Source: Sarocladium kiliense
Taxonomy: Eukaryota; Ascomycota; Sordariomycetes; Hypocreales; Sarocladiaceae
Length of the DNA stretch: 64,000 nucleotides
Reading direction: 5' to 3'
Assembly (NCBI GenBank): GCA_030734395.1
Contig: JAUZTG010000042.1
Coordinates: 2,604,001 to 2,668,000, forward strand
A model generated the notes under the pieces. The model saw only the letters and a program-made list of their open reading frames with translations, ran no database searches and had not been told where the DNA came from. This document shows, piece after piece, positions 22,001-32,236 of the stretch. The position numbers and the translations under genes were made by a program. The stretch's first letter is position 1. Every line of letters starts with the position of its first letter.

Positions 22001-22578
22001 CTCTTGCTAGGCAATCACTACTCGACAGAACTGAGAGTGCTTCCATCTCTGGTGCTGCATCCATCCTTTACCCTTTGACGGAGTCGTCCGCCGTATCTGC
22101 ACTTCACGCATCTTTCAAACCACCCTCAGATCCATTGACTCGCTATGACCTATCACTCGCGTTCGACCCCTTAGCTATTTCCGATCGAGCACTCATCAAC
22201 TCTCTCGACCCGTCTGTCTTCGACCGAACCCTCCGCCTTATTGTTCTTGACGTTGCGCCGTGGGTGCGTGGCATCATGGCCTACGACAGCCAGCTTATGC
22301 AGGAGCGGTCCAAATTGAGCAGTCTCCTCAGCGAGGGCGGCAACGGGAAAGGACGGAAGAGGATGCGCACCACCCGGGCCGCCTTATCTGCGCTAGAAGG
22401 TGGAGAGAGAAGGTCGACGAGGGGAGAGAAGTGGTTCAAGGGTGTAGGAACAGGGTTGGTGATGAGAACGGGAGGCGAAGGCTGGGCCGAGGCGGCCAGG
22501 GCAGATTTGGAAGCACAGGCACATCTCGTGCACGATAGCATAGAAGGAGATGATGTCGAGATGACCATGGCGGAGTGA
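19069..22578 (+). CDS. ELG1: Elg1/ATAD5-type RFC-like AAA+ clamp unloader subunit
   Basis: Single exon, 1169 aa. The AAA+ core has Walker A GPHGCGKT at residues 579-586 and Walker B LILVEEVD at 696-703, the EEVD form typical of Elg1/ATAD5 rather than Rfc1, Rad24 or Ctf18. The sensor region ILTCNDESLVP follows. The long N-terminus is disordered and basic, carries a KKLHPFF PIP-like motif at about residues 20-26, and has several SP/TP sites. A second, canonical PIP box, QGMMTSFF, lies at 653-660, between Walker A and Walker B. Family knowledge: Elg1 with Rfc2-5 unloads PCNA (and SUMO-PCNA) from DNA after Okazaki fragment ligation. The gene is divergent from UTP8, with two ACGCGT boxes upstream, and convergent with the RS-rich gene 127 bp downstream. 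Confidence 0.93.
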   Translation: MDSYLVSTMVQGHQHQTQSKKLHPFFSKEATNASETPSPLAASSYDDSPQSSMDYNVSEDNRRKRRKTDGLRTEDVVEPVGRSAMSNVEPNVQPTTFESVEETKERARDSDTINQPGESETTSSTKPSDPPSTVESTQPGEGTSSAPANTLRKPRKVLKFNMSTGTLGSPPKPRQKTQPSRVVCIKYGGSGADAKKRIGTAITQILGGTLRLPVTPTKKRVRRSRTKKADESEGQGTPTAPAHPFFGSKPKSQPTPAKPQEATRPSSKPRNTIFLTTPVSPRKQRAVFDASKVAHFGSQRTGVTKVPGAMHAMWPPKGMSHVRGDDSSPTSSAVTDVAEPSRKSKGQVVTVPRDEAILNGVLDGLDLPRLRAELDRDENFPTPPPDELRIPKRHFESGRKLRARIDPQLRSTRALHQHQYADELSDKPNLVCHPAIVSLYRALESRLSAYDRSTCESSAWTQKYAPGSAAEILQTSREGPLLKEWLEALKVQSVDTGTSNPDARPGNKQENPAKRRRKNKLDGFIVDSDDDADELNCVSEDDDEDSSSETVPVSKTVIRNGFKDVRESGRLKNAVLISGPHGCGKTAAVYAVAKELEYEIFEINSCSRRSGKDLMEKVGDMTRNHLVQQHRAEKIAVGEGDDDTANEIKSGKQGMMTSFFKPKPGISDKLAKPKKAADKPEDSPKSSTPKAQKQSLILVEEVDVLYKEDTQFWATLMGMISQSRRPFILTCNDESLVPMQNLALHGIFRFTPPPTDLAVDLCLLIAANEGHALQREAVEAAYASRGEDLRATLLDLNYWCQLGVGDRRGGFDWFLLRWPQGCDVDDDGDTIRVVSEDTYAKGMGWIGRDAIISNGSSLETDEEVMQQLWNLWQVPVGDWQQSLDLRPWARDISASARDQASNLDILGAYDEFCDAMSASDLCSDGRFGTLYQQRIDATLPELPSKMRDDYIVGRQLLEADPVCPTTCPSAGMSQCVASLARQSLLDRTESASISGAASILYPLTESSAVSALHASFKPPSDPLTRYDLSLAFDPLAISDRALINSLDPSVFDRTLRLIVLDVAPWVRGIMAYDSQLMQERSKLSSLLSEGGNGKGRKRMRTTRAALSALEGGERRSTRGEKWFKGVGTGLVMRTGGEGWAEAARADLEAQAHLVHDSIEGDDVEMTMAE

Positions 22579-22705
22579 TCTGGTCAATCTCCTAGCAGTC
22601 ACAGTGATAAAGAAGGACATATAAGATAGCATCGGAAATGGAGTTTCTCATGATTCATGATATCGTTACACGTATTTGATCAATCACTTCACGCCTTGTC
22701 CCATC

Positions 22706-23512
22706 TCACCAACGACCTCTGTCTCTGTCATCGTAGCCTCCGTCATCCACATACCCCTTTGGCCGATATGGCCTCTCCTCGTACCTCCTGTCAAAATGAC
22801 TGGGGTCATTGTATCTCTCTACATACCTTGGTTGCTGTCTCTCGTCCAGATACGCCATCTCCCCTCGCCGATCATACTGTGATTGTGCCGCTGGCGGCGG
22901 TCGAGCATATCGCCGATCGTCATCGTAGTATGACGATGGTGGCCTCCTAGGACCTCGGCCATATGCTCCATCAGCACTGTGGTCTCTTCTCCTTGACTTC
23001 CTAATCACGTCATCCACGACCAACTCGCCTCCCTCTCTCTGCCTCACGCTCCTAGCCCTCCTGATACCTCCGTCCTCATCCTTCTCAATCGTCCTGGCTC
23101 GCCTCTCCACGACCTTTCGCGTCTCCCAGTCTTCCTTGTCTCCAAAAAGCACACCTTTGGGCCAAAACTTATGAGCGACAACAGAAGCAACGCCAATGGT
23201 GGCGAGGAGGGGGGCTGCAGACTTGATAGCAGCCATGGCGCCGCCCTTTTCCTCAGTCTTCTTGTCCGCCTGCTTCATACGGCGGCGAGAACGAGACGAT
23301 CGTCGTCGCGAGCGAGAACGTGACGATGACGAGAAGGAAGAGGAAGAAGACGCGGCGCGGTCCATAGAACGGGTGTGATGTGAGGGGCGGCGACCTCGAG
23401 GAGATGGCGAACGCGAAAAGGAGAGGGCTCTTGGTCTGGCTCTAGACTTATCGCGAGCTGAAGAGATAGATCTTGACCGCTCATATCTGCTTCTTCTGTC
23501 TGATGACTCCAT
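22706..23512 (-). CDS. Small RS-rich fungal protein with central hydrophobic helix
   Basis: Single exon, 268 aa. Residues 1-80 are Arg/Ser-rich with many RS, SR and SP dipeptides. About 92-118 is a hydrophobic Ala/Val/Ile segment (IKSAAPLLATIGVASVVAHK) that could span or insert in a membrane. It is followed by a charged stretch (KEDWETRKVVERRART) and an Arg/Tyr/Asp-rich disordered tail. It resembles fungal DUF3824-like low-complexity proteins and, in composition, the C-terminus of the 694-aa gene at 9525-11868. No function can be assigned. It has no intron and is convergent with ELG1. Confidence 0.75.
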   Translation of the reverse strand: MESSDRRSRYERSRSISSARDKSRARPRALSFSRSPSPRGRRPSHHTRSMDRAASSSSSFSSSSRSRSRRRSSRSRRRMKQADKKTEEKGGAMAAIKSAAPLLATIGVASVVAHKFWPKGVLFGDKEDWETRKVVERRARTIEKDEDGGIRRARSVRQREGGELVVDDVIRKSRRRDHSADGAYGRGPRRPPSSYYDDDRRYARPPPAAQSQYDRRGEMAYLDERQQPRYVERYNDPSHFDRRYEERPYRPKGYVDDGGYDDRDRGRW

Positions 23513-24607
23513 GGCTGATGGTAGTCGTCGAGTATTTGGGCCTGGCTTAGAAGCAGAAGCGAGCGCTACAATAGGCGCTCAGCAGCGACAAGAACGGCTA
23601 ACAGAGGGGCGATGCCTTGGCAGGAGTTGCTGGTGTGCGCCTTGATGACAAGGTAGCGAGGATGGAGTCAATGACACGCGAGTGAGCAGTTATGCTTGAG
23701 GAAGGTTATCGAGCAAACAACATGGAAGCAAGGAAATGAAGACAAGGTGACAGAGAGTAAATAGAGTGAGTACCTGGGGGGCCTGAAGACGTCAGCGTGT
23801 GGAGGAAGAGGCCAACTATGGGTAGCACCTAATTAGTAGCAGTCAATGTCCTCCATACCGCTAGCACAATATCCAGGCGCCGAAGTCCCGGCCATTAGTT
23901 CCCCCCTCGATCTTGACTCGTTCCAGAAAAAGCATCCATGATTCGCAGAGCCTGGTCCTCAATGGTGCCGACTCAGCCGCAGTAACCACACCCTCTCAGG
24001 CCGTAGGGAAAGGGGCTGGGGTGCCTCGCCGTCTCCTTGAAACTGCTATGGCCGACCGCCTGCAGGTCTTCGGTGAGACGACTCGAGGGTGGTGCCAGGT
24101 TTGGTGTTGTGCGGCGGTGCATGAGCATCCTTGCCCAGGTTCGTGTGGTCGCTCTTTCGCTCAAGGTCGAGAACAGGCCTGGGAATCTTCATTTCATATT
24201 GATGCTTCTCAAATGTCAAGTCAGGAAGATGTCCTGGGGAGGGCGTTGAAGGATGCTTGTCCTCCGGTATGGGCGGGCATCAATACCCAAAAGTCCAAAT
24301 AACGGAGAATCGCTGGGCGCTTACCCCAGGCAGCAATCACCAAAGGCTTATCGACTTCCGAGAAGTGTATGTGCCCAACACGAGGCTATGCTATATCACC
24401 TGCATCAGCTGAAGAATGGTGATGAGAGCGCGACCGCGAGAAGGTCGATCTCCTCGCACGATATCATGAGAGCCTTCGTTGCATCCTAGCTCCAGATGCA
24501 TCTGCTCTTCGTCCCGACGACAAGAGTGTAACCTACTTTGCGATTGAACGTTGTATTCTATTCCGCTCGCCTCACCTTCATCCTGCCAAGTCGTCCATCG
24601 AAACATC
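23513..24607. other. Divergent intergenic region, RS-rich gene / HET gene
   Basis: About 1.1 kb between divergent start codons. A 129-codon plus-strand frame (23913-24302) has no recognisable domain and poor coding character. I see no repeat or RNA gene. Confidence 0.5.
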
Positions 24608-26642
24608 ATGCTCTGTGACACCTGTCAAGAGGTCATAAAGGACCTCGAGAATACCCGAGGTCGGGGTTCCAACAGACCGCATCACCACTGCATGAGCTGC
24701 TTCAATCGATCCCTCGAGAAGGATTGCTACGTGTGCTACCAGCTATTTGACATGATGCCAAGCGACGAAATGAATGTGGTTCGCCGTGCCACCGCTTGTT
24801 CACTATCATGCGAGGAAGCCATGAGCCACGGCAAGACGGTGGATAGCGCTTTCACCATTTCCGAGATTTGCGACGCTTCTATGGATCACGAAACGCCTCA
24901 ATCTTCATACTGCTGGAAATTCAGATTTGCACCACACTTGGACTACAATATATCGGAAATCAAGGTGTTTCTGAAGCCAGTATCTACCTGTATGTCAACA
25001 CAGAAGCTGTGCGTCCCTGCTACTGAGTTAACACAACCCAGCCTCGCATTCGACAAACTCAGATGAGTCCATTTCTACAGCACTGCAGTGGATACAGGAC
25101 TGCTTGCAAAACCACCGGTGTGGCACTCGAGAAACGATGAACAAACCCTGGCATCCATCTCGGCTGCTGTATTGCGGGTCAGACAGCAACCCAGCCTGTC
25201 GGCTGGTTGATACAAATGAGACTGAAGTTAAGGGGCCGTACATGACTTTGAGTCACTGCTGGGGGAAGTCAGAGACCCTTCGTCTGACGACAGAGAACCG
25301 GGAGGCGTTGGCCTTCGGCATCGCAGTTGAGTCACTCCTCCGACTGTACCGGGAAACTCTAGAGGTGGTTCGCAGGTTAGGCATCGAATATCTATGGATC
25401 GATTCTCTATGCATTATCCAGGATGGAGACGATTCAGCCGATTGGCATCGAGAAGTAACTCAAATGACCGACATATACGCCAACTCTTATTGTAACGTAT
25501 CAGCTTTACGAGCTCTGGACAGCAACGATAGCTTGTTTTCTCAGTCCGAGGCTCCGCTACAGGCTTCACAACTGGAGAGTATAGGCCAGGCAACGTTTCT
25601 GGTGAACAGTCATCTATTCTGGCAGGATGAGCTTACCTATGCGGAATATGGGCTCAACTCACGTGCTTGGGTACTTCAAGAGCGATTGGTTTCGCCCAGG
25701 ATACTTCACTTCGGCGCTTCGCAGCTCATGTGGGAATGCCGACAGAGAGACGCATCTGAGAGCCATCCAGGCGGGTTACCCAGTCGCATAACACAGCATT
25801 TCCCCAGCAACCTTCGCTTCAAAGATTTACTCCCAGATGCCAGCGCCCAATCATCTCGAATCGATCATTACATCAGGTGGATGGATATTGTTAGGCGTTA
25901 CTCTGGCTGTAGACTGACTTATCCATCCGACAAGCTGCCAGCAATATCTGCAGCAGCGAGACTATTTGGGCGTACATTGAAGGATGAGTACGTTGCTGGA
26001 CTCTGGCTTGGTGATCTTGACAACCAACTACGCTGGCTCACATCGAGGCTGGTCTTACGTACGGACACAGGCACAGAAAAAGAGGAATACCGATGTCCCA
26101 GTTGGTCTTGGGCCTCAACAAATGAGGACGTTGTGTGGCACGATTGGTCTTCGCCAAGTTTGGTCCAAGTCACTCAAATGCATCTGGATCATGTCACGTC
26201 CGATTCAACAGGCCCTATCACCAGTGGTTGGCTACAACTCAAAGGACTTCTCAGGCGATTATCAATTTCTGCCTGTCAGTGCGACTCTTCTGACCATTGG
26301 ATCTCGACCATTGGTGATATCAAATTTGATTGTCAATGGCCCAATCCAACGGTGTATCTAGACAGTGGCAATGTGTCCTCTCAGATCGAGAAAATGACTG
26401 AGCAGAATACTTTGTATTGTATGATTGCGACTACGGGAAATCCAGAAGAACCACGCCCTCGTGCGCAGGCGTTGATATTCGAGCTCCTGGATCGAGGGCG
26501 AGGCATCTACCGACGGATCGGTTTGCTTCATGACTATGGTTACCCTCTTCTGGTCGAGCAACTTCGAATGGCCCAGCCTGATCAGGCATACTTTTCTTGT
26601 GAGAGATACGAAGATTCATTCCACTACATTCAGGTCGTTTAA
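24608..26642 (+). CDS. Heterokaryon incompatibility (HET) domain protein
   Basis: Two exons, 24608-24989 and 25042-26642, encode 660 aa. The 52-nt intron (GTATGT...CCCAG, phase 1) restores STALQWIQDCLQNH. The HET domain is clear: YMTLSHCWG at 194-202, LWIDSLCIIQD around 245-255, then DIYANSYCNVSAL and SRAWVLQERLVSPRILHF. The N-terminus has a zinc-site-like pattern, CDTC then HHHCMSC, then CYVC, within the first 50 residues. Family knowledge: HET domains are TIR-related and can trigger regulated cell death when non-self strains fuse; most copies in a genome have no known incompatibility role. An in-frame ATG at 24551 would add 19 residues; I prefer 24608, at MLCDTCQ, from resemblance to other HET proteins. 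The stop lies 71 bp from the stop of the convergent methyltransferase. Confidence 0.92.
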
Positions 26643-26713
26643 GAGAAAAGTCAACAGATAATACTTGCTCATGCTCTATATACACAGCATCCAGAAGGCG
26701 TGGTGGTCTTTGG

Positions 26714-27516
26714 CTAATCTAGTAGCCTTGCCAATCCAAATCCATCAAAGAGCGGCATCAGAAATTCTTCAAGCCTCTCGTTGCTGTGCATGGCAGCATT
26801 GAACTCCCGCAAATATTCAACGTCACTGTTAGTCTCATATTCGCTCTTTTGTGCAAGCTTCTTCGCCCAAGGATTCGCCTCGCTGTCATCGGCAACAAGT
26901 CCGCGGCGTAGGACATTATCTGCTACAATGAGGCCACCCTTTCGAAGCAGCCTTGAAGACGAACCTGGTTGAGAATTGGCGAGAATCTGACGAAGATACT
27001 CGGGATATCCAGACTTCTGGGCGTCGATGAAAATCAGGTCATAAGGCTTCTCAGGCTGGAGCGCAGGGAGGCTAACGGCAAGATTAGCGGAATCGTTCAT
27101 TCAGTAGCACGAGAGAATGCCTCTTACGTCTGCAATGCATCCCCTTGAATGACCTCTACGTTCTTGACATCATTCCTTTTGAACACGTCTCTGGCCATTT
27201 GAGCATATTCTTCGGAAAATTCGAGTCCTGTTACATGCCCCTGTGGTCCAACCGCATGAGACCAGACGAGGGATGAATATCCAACGTAAACCCCGATTTC
27301 AAGGACACGCCCAGCCCCGACAAGGTGTGCTAAGAAGACGTGGCACTGTCCTTGAAAGTTGGAGATCATGTAATTGAATCGCGGCTGGTTCTTGATCACC
27401 CAAGCATGGTAGTCGGTGATGAACTTTGGCAAAGGCGATGAGCGTTCGGAAGAGTACGCCGTGACCCGCTCGGCGACCTCTTGGGTAGGGTAGAGAGTGC
27501 TGGCGCCTACAGTCAT
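26714..27516 (-). CDS. Cation-dependent O-methyltransferase (family 3, CCoAOMT-like)
   Basis: Two exons, 27516-27128 and 27071-26714, encode 248 aa. The 56-nt phase-2 intron joins QGDALQ to TLPALQPEKPYD. SAM-binding motif I is VLEIGVYVGYSS at 71-82. The acidic residue of motif II is in GLEFS. The metal-binding residues are in DLIFIDAQKSGY and VADNVL. Family knowledge: family 3 enzymes methylate catechol-type hydroxyls with a divalent metal; in fungi they occur both in metabolic clusters and as stand-alone detoxification genes. No cluster partner (polyketide synthase, P450, transporter) is seen nearby, so the substrate is unknown. About 3.6 kb of gene-free DNA lies upstream. Confidence 0.92.
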
Positions 27517-30500
27517 GTTGGTTTGGAGTTCAGGTGAGGGTATGAATCGAGTGAATCACAGAAAGCAGGCAAGTTTCTTGAAGAGCATCAAACGAGAGGT
27601 TGCCTGCCTTACGTCGTCAGTGCTTCGGGGTAAGCTTGCCCCGATGCTCGGAGGTGGTGTGCTAGACACATGGTCATCACGCCGCCGCACTCGGAGGGAA
27701 CATAGCTAGCTACACTGTTGGACGACCACCCCAATAAGTTATGAGAAGGTTTATGTCTCGGTCGTCTGCCTTAAAGCATCTGGTAGAGGCTGGCATCATG
27801 GGCAGCCCCTTCCTTTTGTTGGGGAGCTGCTCTTGCCCAACTTCAGCAGCTGCCTGCGTCATGTGACTAAGGTCAGAAGAAGTATGCCATCCCTCACAGG
27901 AGTCCAGTTCTCTTGGAGAACTCTCCATCAGACTCTCTATCCACGTCTTTGCACTGCCATCATCGGCATACCCGGAAGTCTGTGGATGTTCTGCCTTGAT
28001 CGATTAGCTCGTCCCTTGCTCAATCTTCCCACCCTGTGAGTGGGGTGTGGGCAAAACTTCAGGCATCACACATCCTCGGCTTTTATGTTTGACCTGCACG
28101 GTGTGATGCGTAAGAGGATGAGAGTTTGTAGCTGAAATCCCCGCAAATACATACACCAACTGCTGATATGCGACAAGGAACACTGTTCCGTCTGACTGAC
28201 TCGCATGTCAAGGACCCTTCTCCGGTGGATGGCTACCTTATTGACGACAAGCCAACATCCTCGAGGCGAGTCCATATGTTTTCAACTTTGACAATTACCC
28301 CCATTGCACACGCCACGTTAGTGGGAATCCACACCACCAAGTTTTCCGAGCAGCTTTAGATGGAGTAATTACAGACCTCAAGCCCTGCACTGCCAGATGT
28401 TGCTGGTGCAAACGCAGCCCGAGTTTTGTTATTCCAGAGGCAGGGTCTAGCCGTGAGCCCATGAGTGATGACCCGGGACATGAATCAACTTGTTTTAGCG
28501 TTCACTGCCTAGATCGCGGCGGAGTCGTTCAGACTCTATGAAATCCCCAGGCAGGATCCAGCGCGGCATCGCTTTAACTTTGGCTTACGACCGCCAGGCG
28601 TACAGCGTATCGCAGTGGCGTTGATGTACGAACTAGAAGCCTTGTCCAAAGGTCGATATAGTGCAGGACTCCGCGACGGCAGCTGAACCGGGAGCCTGGA
28701 GTCGGCGATTCCCACCCAAACCGAGGAAACCTTGGGATGTAAGGCCGACCAGGAATCGCGATGGCGTCTACACTTCGTAAGCCCCATTTGGGAAGTTGGC
28801 ATCCCTCGAGAGGTGCCCGCTCGTCGACGAAAAGGGATGTGACATGATAAGCTCAGTAACATCACAGAGGACGAGAGCTGACTTGAGAACATGGCACCAA
28901 GCTCCCTCGGTACATCTGTCGAGAACCCTCAAAGGACTGGCTAATAGTAATCAAGGGGTGTAAACGATACGTGGTTTGCCTCGAGTAAGAATAACTGTAA
29001 ACTTGCTACCGCCAATTCCAGGCTCAGGTCTGTCAGGCATTATCCTGCTGGGAGCCACAGCATTGTTGTCGATTGGCCCTCATGTCGACTGGCGTGGCTG
29101 CGCTCATCACCTGTACCTTCTCGAAAGAGCTGCGTTGGCGTGTTCTGGCCGGACCCAAAGCGGCGCCGTCGGGATCAGACCGGGTTGAAATGCAGCTTGG
29201 CCAAGGTCCTTGGTGCCTATCTGACGCGGGCTAATTCAAATCGAATGAATTTGGCGCCACATCACAATGGGGATCGACCATAACTTTTCATCATCGACCA
29301 AGCGAGAATCACGAATGGAATTCAGTTCAAGGTCGATGCAAGTTATGGCTCTGCGTGCAACCACCCCAATATCACGACAGCTTTGTCAAGTGTCTGTGTA
29401 TCTCCCACACATTAACGCTAGCCTGGCAATCTGATGCATGACTCTGCTCCAGGGTTTGCCTCACCTCGACTACCTTAGCTGGAACAGTCATGATCCTAGC
29501 TTGGCTAGGCAGCCAGCACACGGCTGGCACGTCGGCGAGTCGAGGCACGGATGATACCAATGCACAGCATGGTGCAGATGGCCAGTCTCGCCGCCCAGAG
29601 TAACTGTCTACTGTTGTCAGTGTGCTTGAACTCCTTGGTCTGATAGCAGTCAAGGCAAAAACGTGGAATGGGTCTTTCCCATAAAGCAAAGCCAATACCA
29701 GCTCATCTCGGCAAACGCAAGTCGACGCCACTATGTCTCTACCAACTGACAACCCAGAAGGAGGATCGGCGTAATAACGTCGTGTTGCGCTCATCTGCAG
29801 AGGTCCTCCTCGCCATCCATGGTGGGACAGAGCGCGGGTGGGATTGTATTACAACAAAGTAACAAAAGAAGTCATGTTTAGGGTGTCCAGGATGGTGGTC
29901 CAAGAACCCCTGCCACCTGGGCATATTGTCCTCGTGCAAACCCCGCTAACCAGGGCCGCACGGTTGGTGTCAAAGCCTCGAATAGCAAACTGTTCGTCTC
30001 ACTGCTGGGTCGCTGCTGAAGAAATAGCCTGGCAATCTCCGGGCCTGAATGAGGACTGCAAGGAATGACGGCTCATTCAGCTATACACGCCGCAATGTGG
30101 GCGAGACGGGTGGACGCTTTGCAAATGTGAAGCCGTATGTGCAGGCACATCGGCCATCATGTCTCGGCTGGAGGGTTACAATGGAGCACGCCTCTAAGAG
30201 GGTCTGGGGCTGACCCAGAAGCCAATTGCACGCGCCAGTCTTAGTGGTTGGGTGTTGAGGTGATCCCCTACCGCTTCACAATATTCAGCTTGTGGTGATA
30301 CGCTGTTCGCCCAACATGCAGGTGCACGACTGGTCACAAGCCTGCAAAAACTAACCTGATGGTTTGAATCAGGTGCAGAAGGATGATGGCGACACCGGAT
30401 GCAAGGAACCATCGCAACAGTAGCTATGAATTTGGCAAGGGGAGATGCACCGCGAGCAGGGAGTGTCGTGATTCAAAAGGTGGCAACAGCCAGGCCGGGT

Positions 30501-31101
30501 TCCGCGCTATCTCGAATGCCACCCCTTCGCAACCAGACATATCTCGTCTTATTCAGGCATGCGCACCACCTGCAGACAAACCGCTCAGATCGACGTGCTT
30601 GGTGTATGCAGAACGCGTGAGCAAACAAATCTGCAAACGAGGAGCACAATGTGGAAAGCCCGGCGGCGACACCACGGGTCCCAGCGGGGACATCCTTCCA
30701 GCACCATCCCTAGTAGCTCTGGGCCATGCAATAGCGCATGGGTCACCATGTGAGTGATAGCTGGGCAACATCTCGAAGCATCAAAGTGGTTATTTCCAAG
30801 AAACGAGGCGTATCAACCGATGGTGCTCTCACTGGCGCCTGACGAACAACGACGAAACGAGCCAATGGCTACGCTATTCATTTATATCGGCAGACGATGA
30901 CCAGGCGCTGGCATGGGTAAGATGAATGGGAAGATAGTCGCTGGGCTGGCTGGCATCAGTAGTGGAGATGGGCATGCAACGGGACACCTGGTGTGGCTCG
31001 TTGTGATCAAATCTGACGACTGAAGACTTCGCCCCTTCTAGTCACGGACGTGGCTCGACCTCGTCAGCTGGAATGCGATCCAAGTCCTTTCTATTGCGAT
31101 T
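27517..31101. other. 3.6-kb gene-free interval upstream of the methyltransferase
   Basis: No frame longer than about 140 codons and none with a recognisable motif. The sequence shows no tandem repeat, terminal inverted repeat, or transposase-like frame. The part near 27517 should hold the methyltransferase promoter. The remainder is unexplained. Confidence 0.45.
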
Positions 31102-31530
31102 TCAGCCAACAGAGGGGCGTCCGGAACAAATCAAGATGATTGCCCAAGCGACAGAGAACATGATCAGCTGAAGGGCTTCATTTCCTTCTGACACAAATTG
31201 GCACAACGCGGAATACTGTTTGAGAGCTCTCAAGGCATCCGGAGACTGACACAAGGATAGCGGGACGGGGTCCGGACAGTACGACGGCGGACGGCGAGAC
31301 CTTGCAGGGGTTGTCTCACCGTTCTTCGTTAAGGCTCGCGGCGGCGGGCAATTTGGCGCCTGGTTAGGGGACGCCGCCGACGCCTCCAACGCCGCGCTGG
31401 GCATGGGGTCGGTTCGGGTGGACAGGAAGAGGGAGGGGATGGCGCTAGACGGTGCGTTTGGGGGCCCCTCGTGATGAAAGGGGAGGTCGGTCTGGGCTGT
31501 GGTTGGTGTTCGAGGCTGGGGTTTTGACAT
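31102..31530 (-). CDS. Possible small tail-anchored protein, unassigned
   Basis: An open frame of 142 aa starting MSKPQPRTPTTAQ. It is Pro/Ser/Ala-rich and disordered to about residue 100, then has a helical segment (CQSPDALRALKQYSALCQFV) and ends in a hydrophobic stretch (LIMFSVAWAIILIC), which could act as a C-terminal membrane anchor. I recognise no family. Upstream in the same frame is a (GTGC)n tract at 31566-31587, which argues against the longer 206-aa version. It could equally be a chance frame; its disorder-then-anchor layout is the only support. Confidence 0.3.
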   Translation of the reverse strand: MSKPQPRTPTTAQTDLPFHHEGPPNAPSSAIPSLFLSTRTDPMPSAALEASAASPNQAPNCPPPRALTKNGETTPARSRRPPSYCPDPVPLSLCQSPDALRALKQYSALCQFVSEGNEALQLIMFSVAWAIILICSGRPSVG

Positions 31531-31565
31531 GACGGCGACGAGATAGACGGAATTGTGGTGTGTAC

Positions 31566-31587
31566 GTGCGTGCGTGCGTGTGTGTGC
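31566..31587. repeat. (GTGC)n / (GT)n microsatellite
   Basis: About four GTGC units run into GTGTGTGTGC. Simple sequence just upstream of the doubtful frame at 31102-31530. Confidence 0.7.
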
Positions 31588-32124
31588 ATGTAATACGTGA
31601 GAATGTGAGTGGGATGGCGACTGTGGTGGTTCATGGGTTGCTTGAGGATTGATGATTGATACTTGGTTCGAAAGGGGGAGTAGGGAGGAGGGGCCTGGTC
31701 TTTGCCCACCACGACGGTGCATGGTGATGACAGGGTCGATTTCGTGTCGAGCATGGGTTGTGCCGAGGGACCAGTCTGTCTTTCTTTGAGAATGCAGTGG
31801 CTTGCGCTTTGCTAACTCAGCAGCGATGGTGCATGTCAGGCATGATGGCTCTGCTGGTGCCTCACCTCAAGCAGGCAGTTGGGATTCCTGCTTTGCCTAC
31901 CTTCGTTCCACGCCGGCGAGGCACGAGAGAATACCTTAAGACATGAAAAGAGGCTCTAAGCCGTGTTGAGTGCTGGAGAACTCCAAGGGCGCCGTGCCTG
32001 TAGCGGGGACCAGGGGTGTAATGTAATACTTGGAGCTAAATCGGGCGAGTCCAGGCCAAGGTTCAGCATCGCGGCACGACAATCCCAAGTTCCAAGCGTT
32101 GCCCCAACTCTCGAGGGCGGTCCC

Positions 32125-32149
32125 AATGTAATGTAATGCAATGCAATGT
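32125..32149. repeat. Pentamer tandem repeat (AATGT/AATGC)
   Basis: Five tandem pentamers: AATGT, AATGT, AATGC, AATGC, AATGT. A related TGTAATGTAATAC occurs about 110 bp to the left. Confidence 0.65.
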
Positions 32150-32226
32150 TAAAGGTGCGAGTGGTACGGTGGGCTCAGCTCAGGTGGCCAGGCCAGGCGG
32201 TAGTGTCTCCATGGAAGTTATCGCAT

Positions 32227-32236
32227 GTACTCCGTA
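32227..32236 (-). repeat. Intergenic word TACGGAGTAC, copy 2
   Basis: GTACTCCGTA on the plus strand, followed by CGAGTAC, again giving a near-palindromic arrangement like copy 1. Confidence 0.6.

Noticed and set aside
23913..24302. 129-codon plus-strand frame upstream of the HET gene
   Set aside because: No domain, no splice connection to the HET gene, and length within chance expectation.
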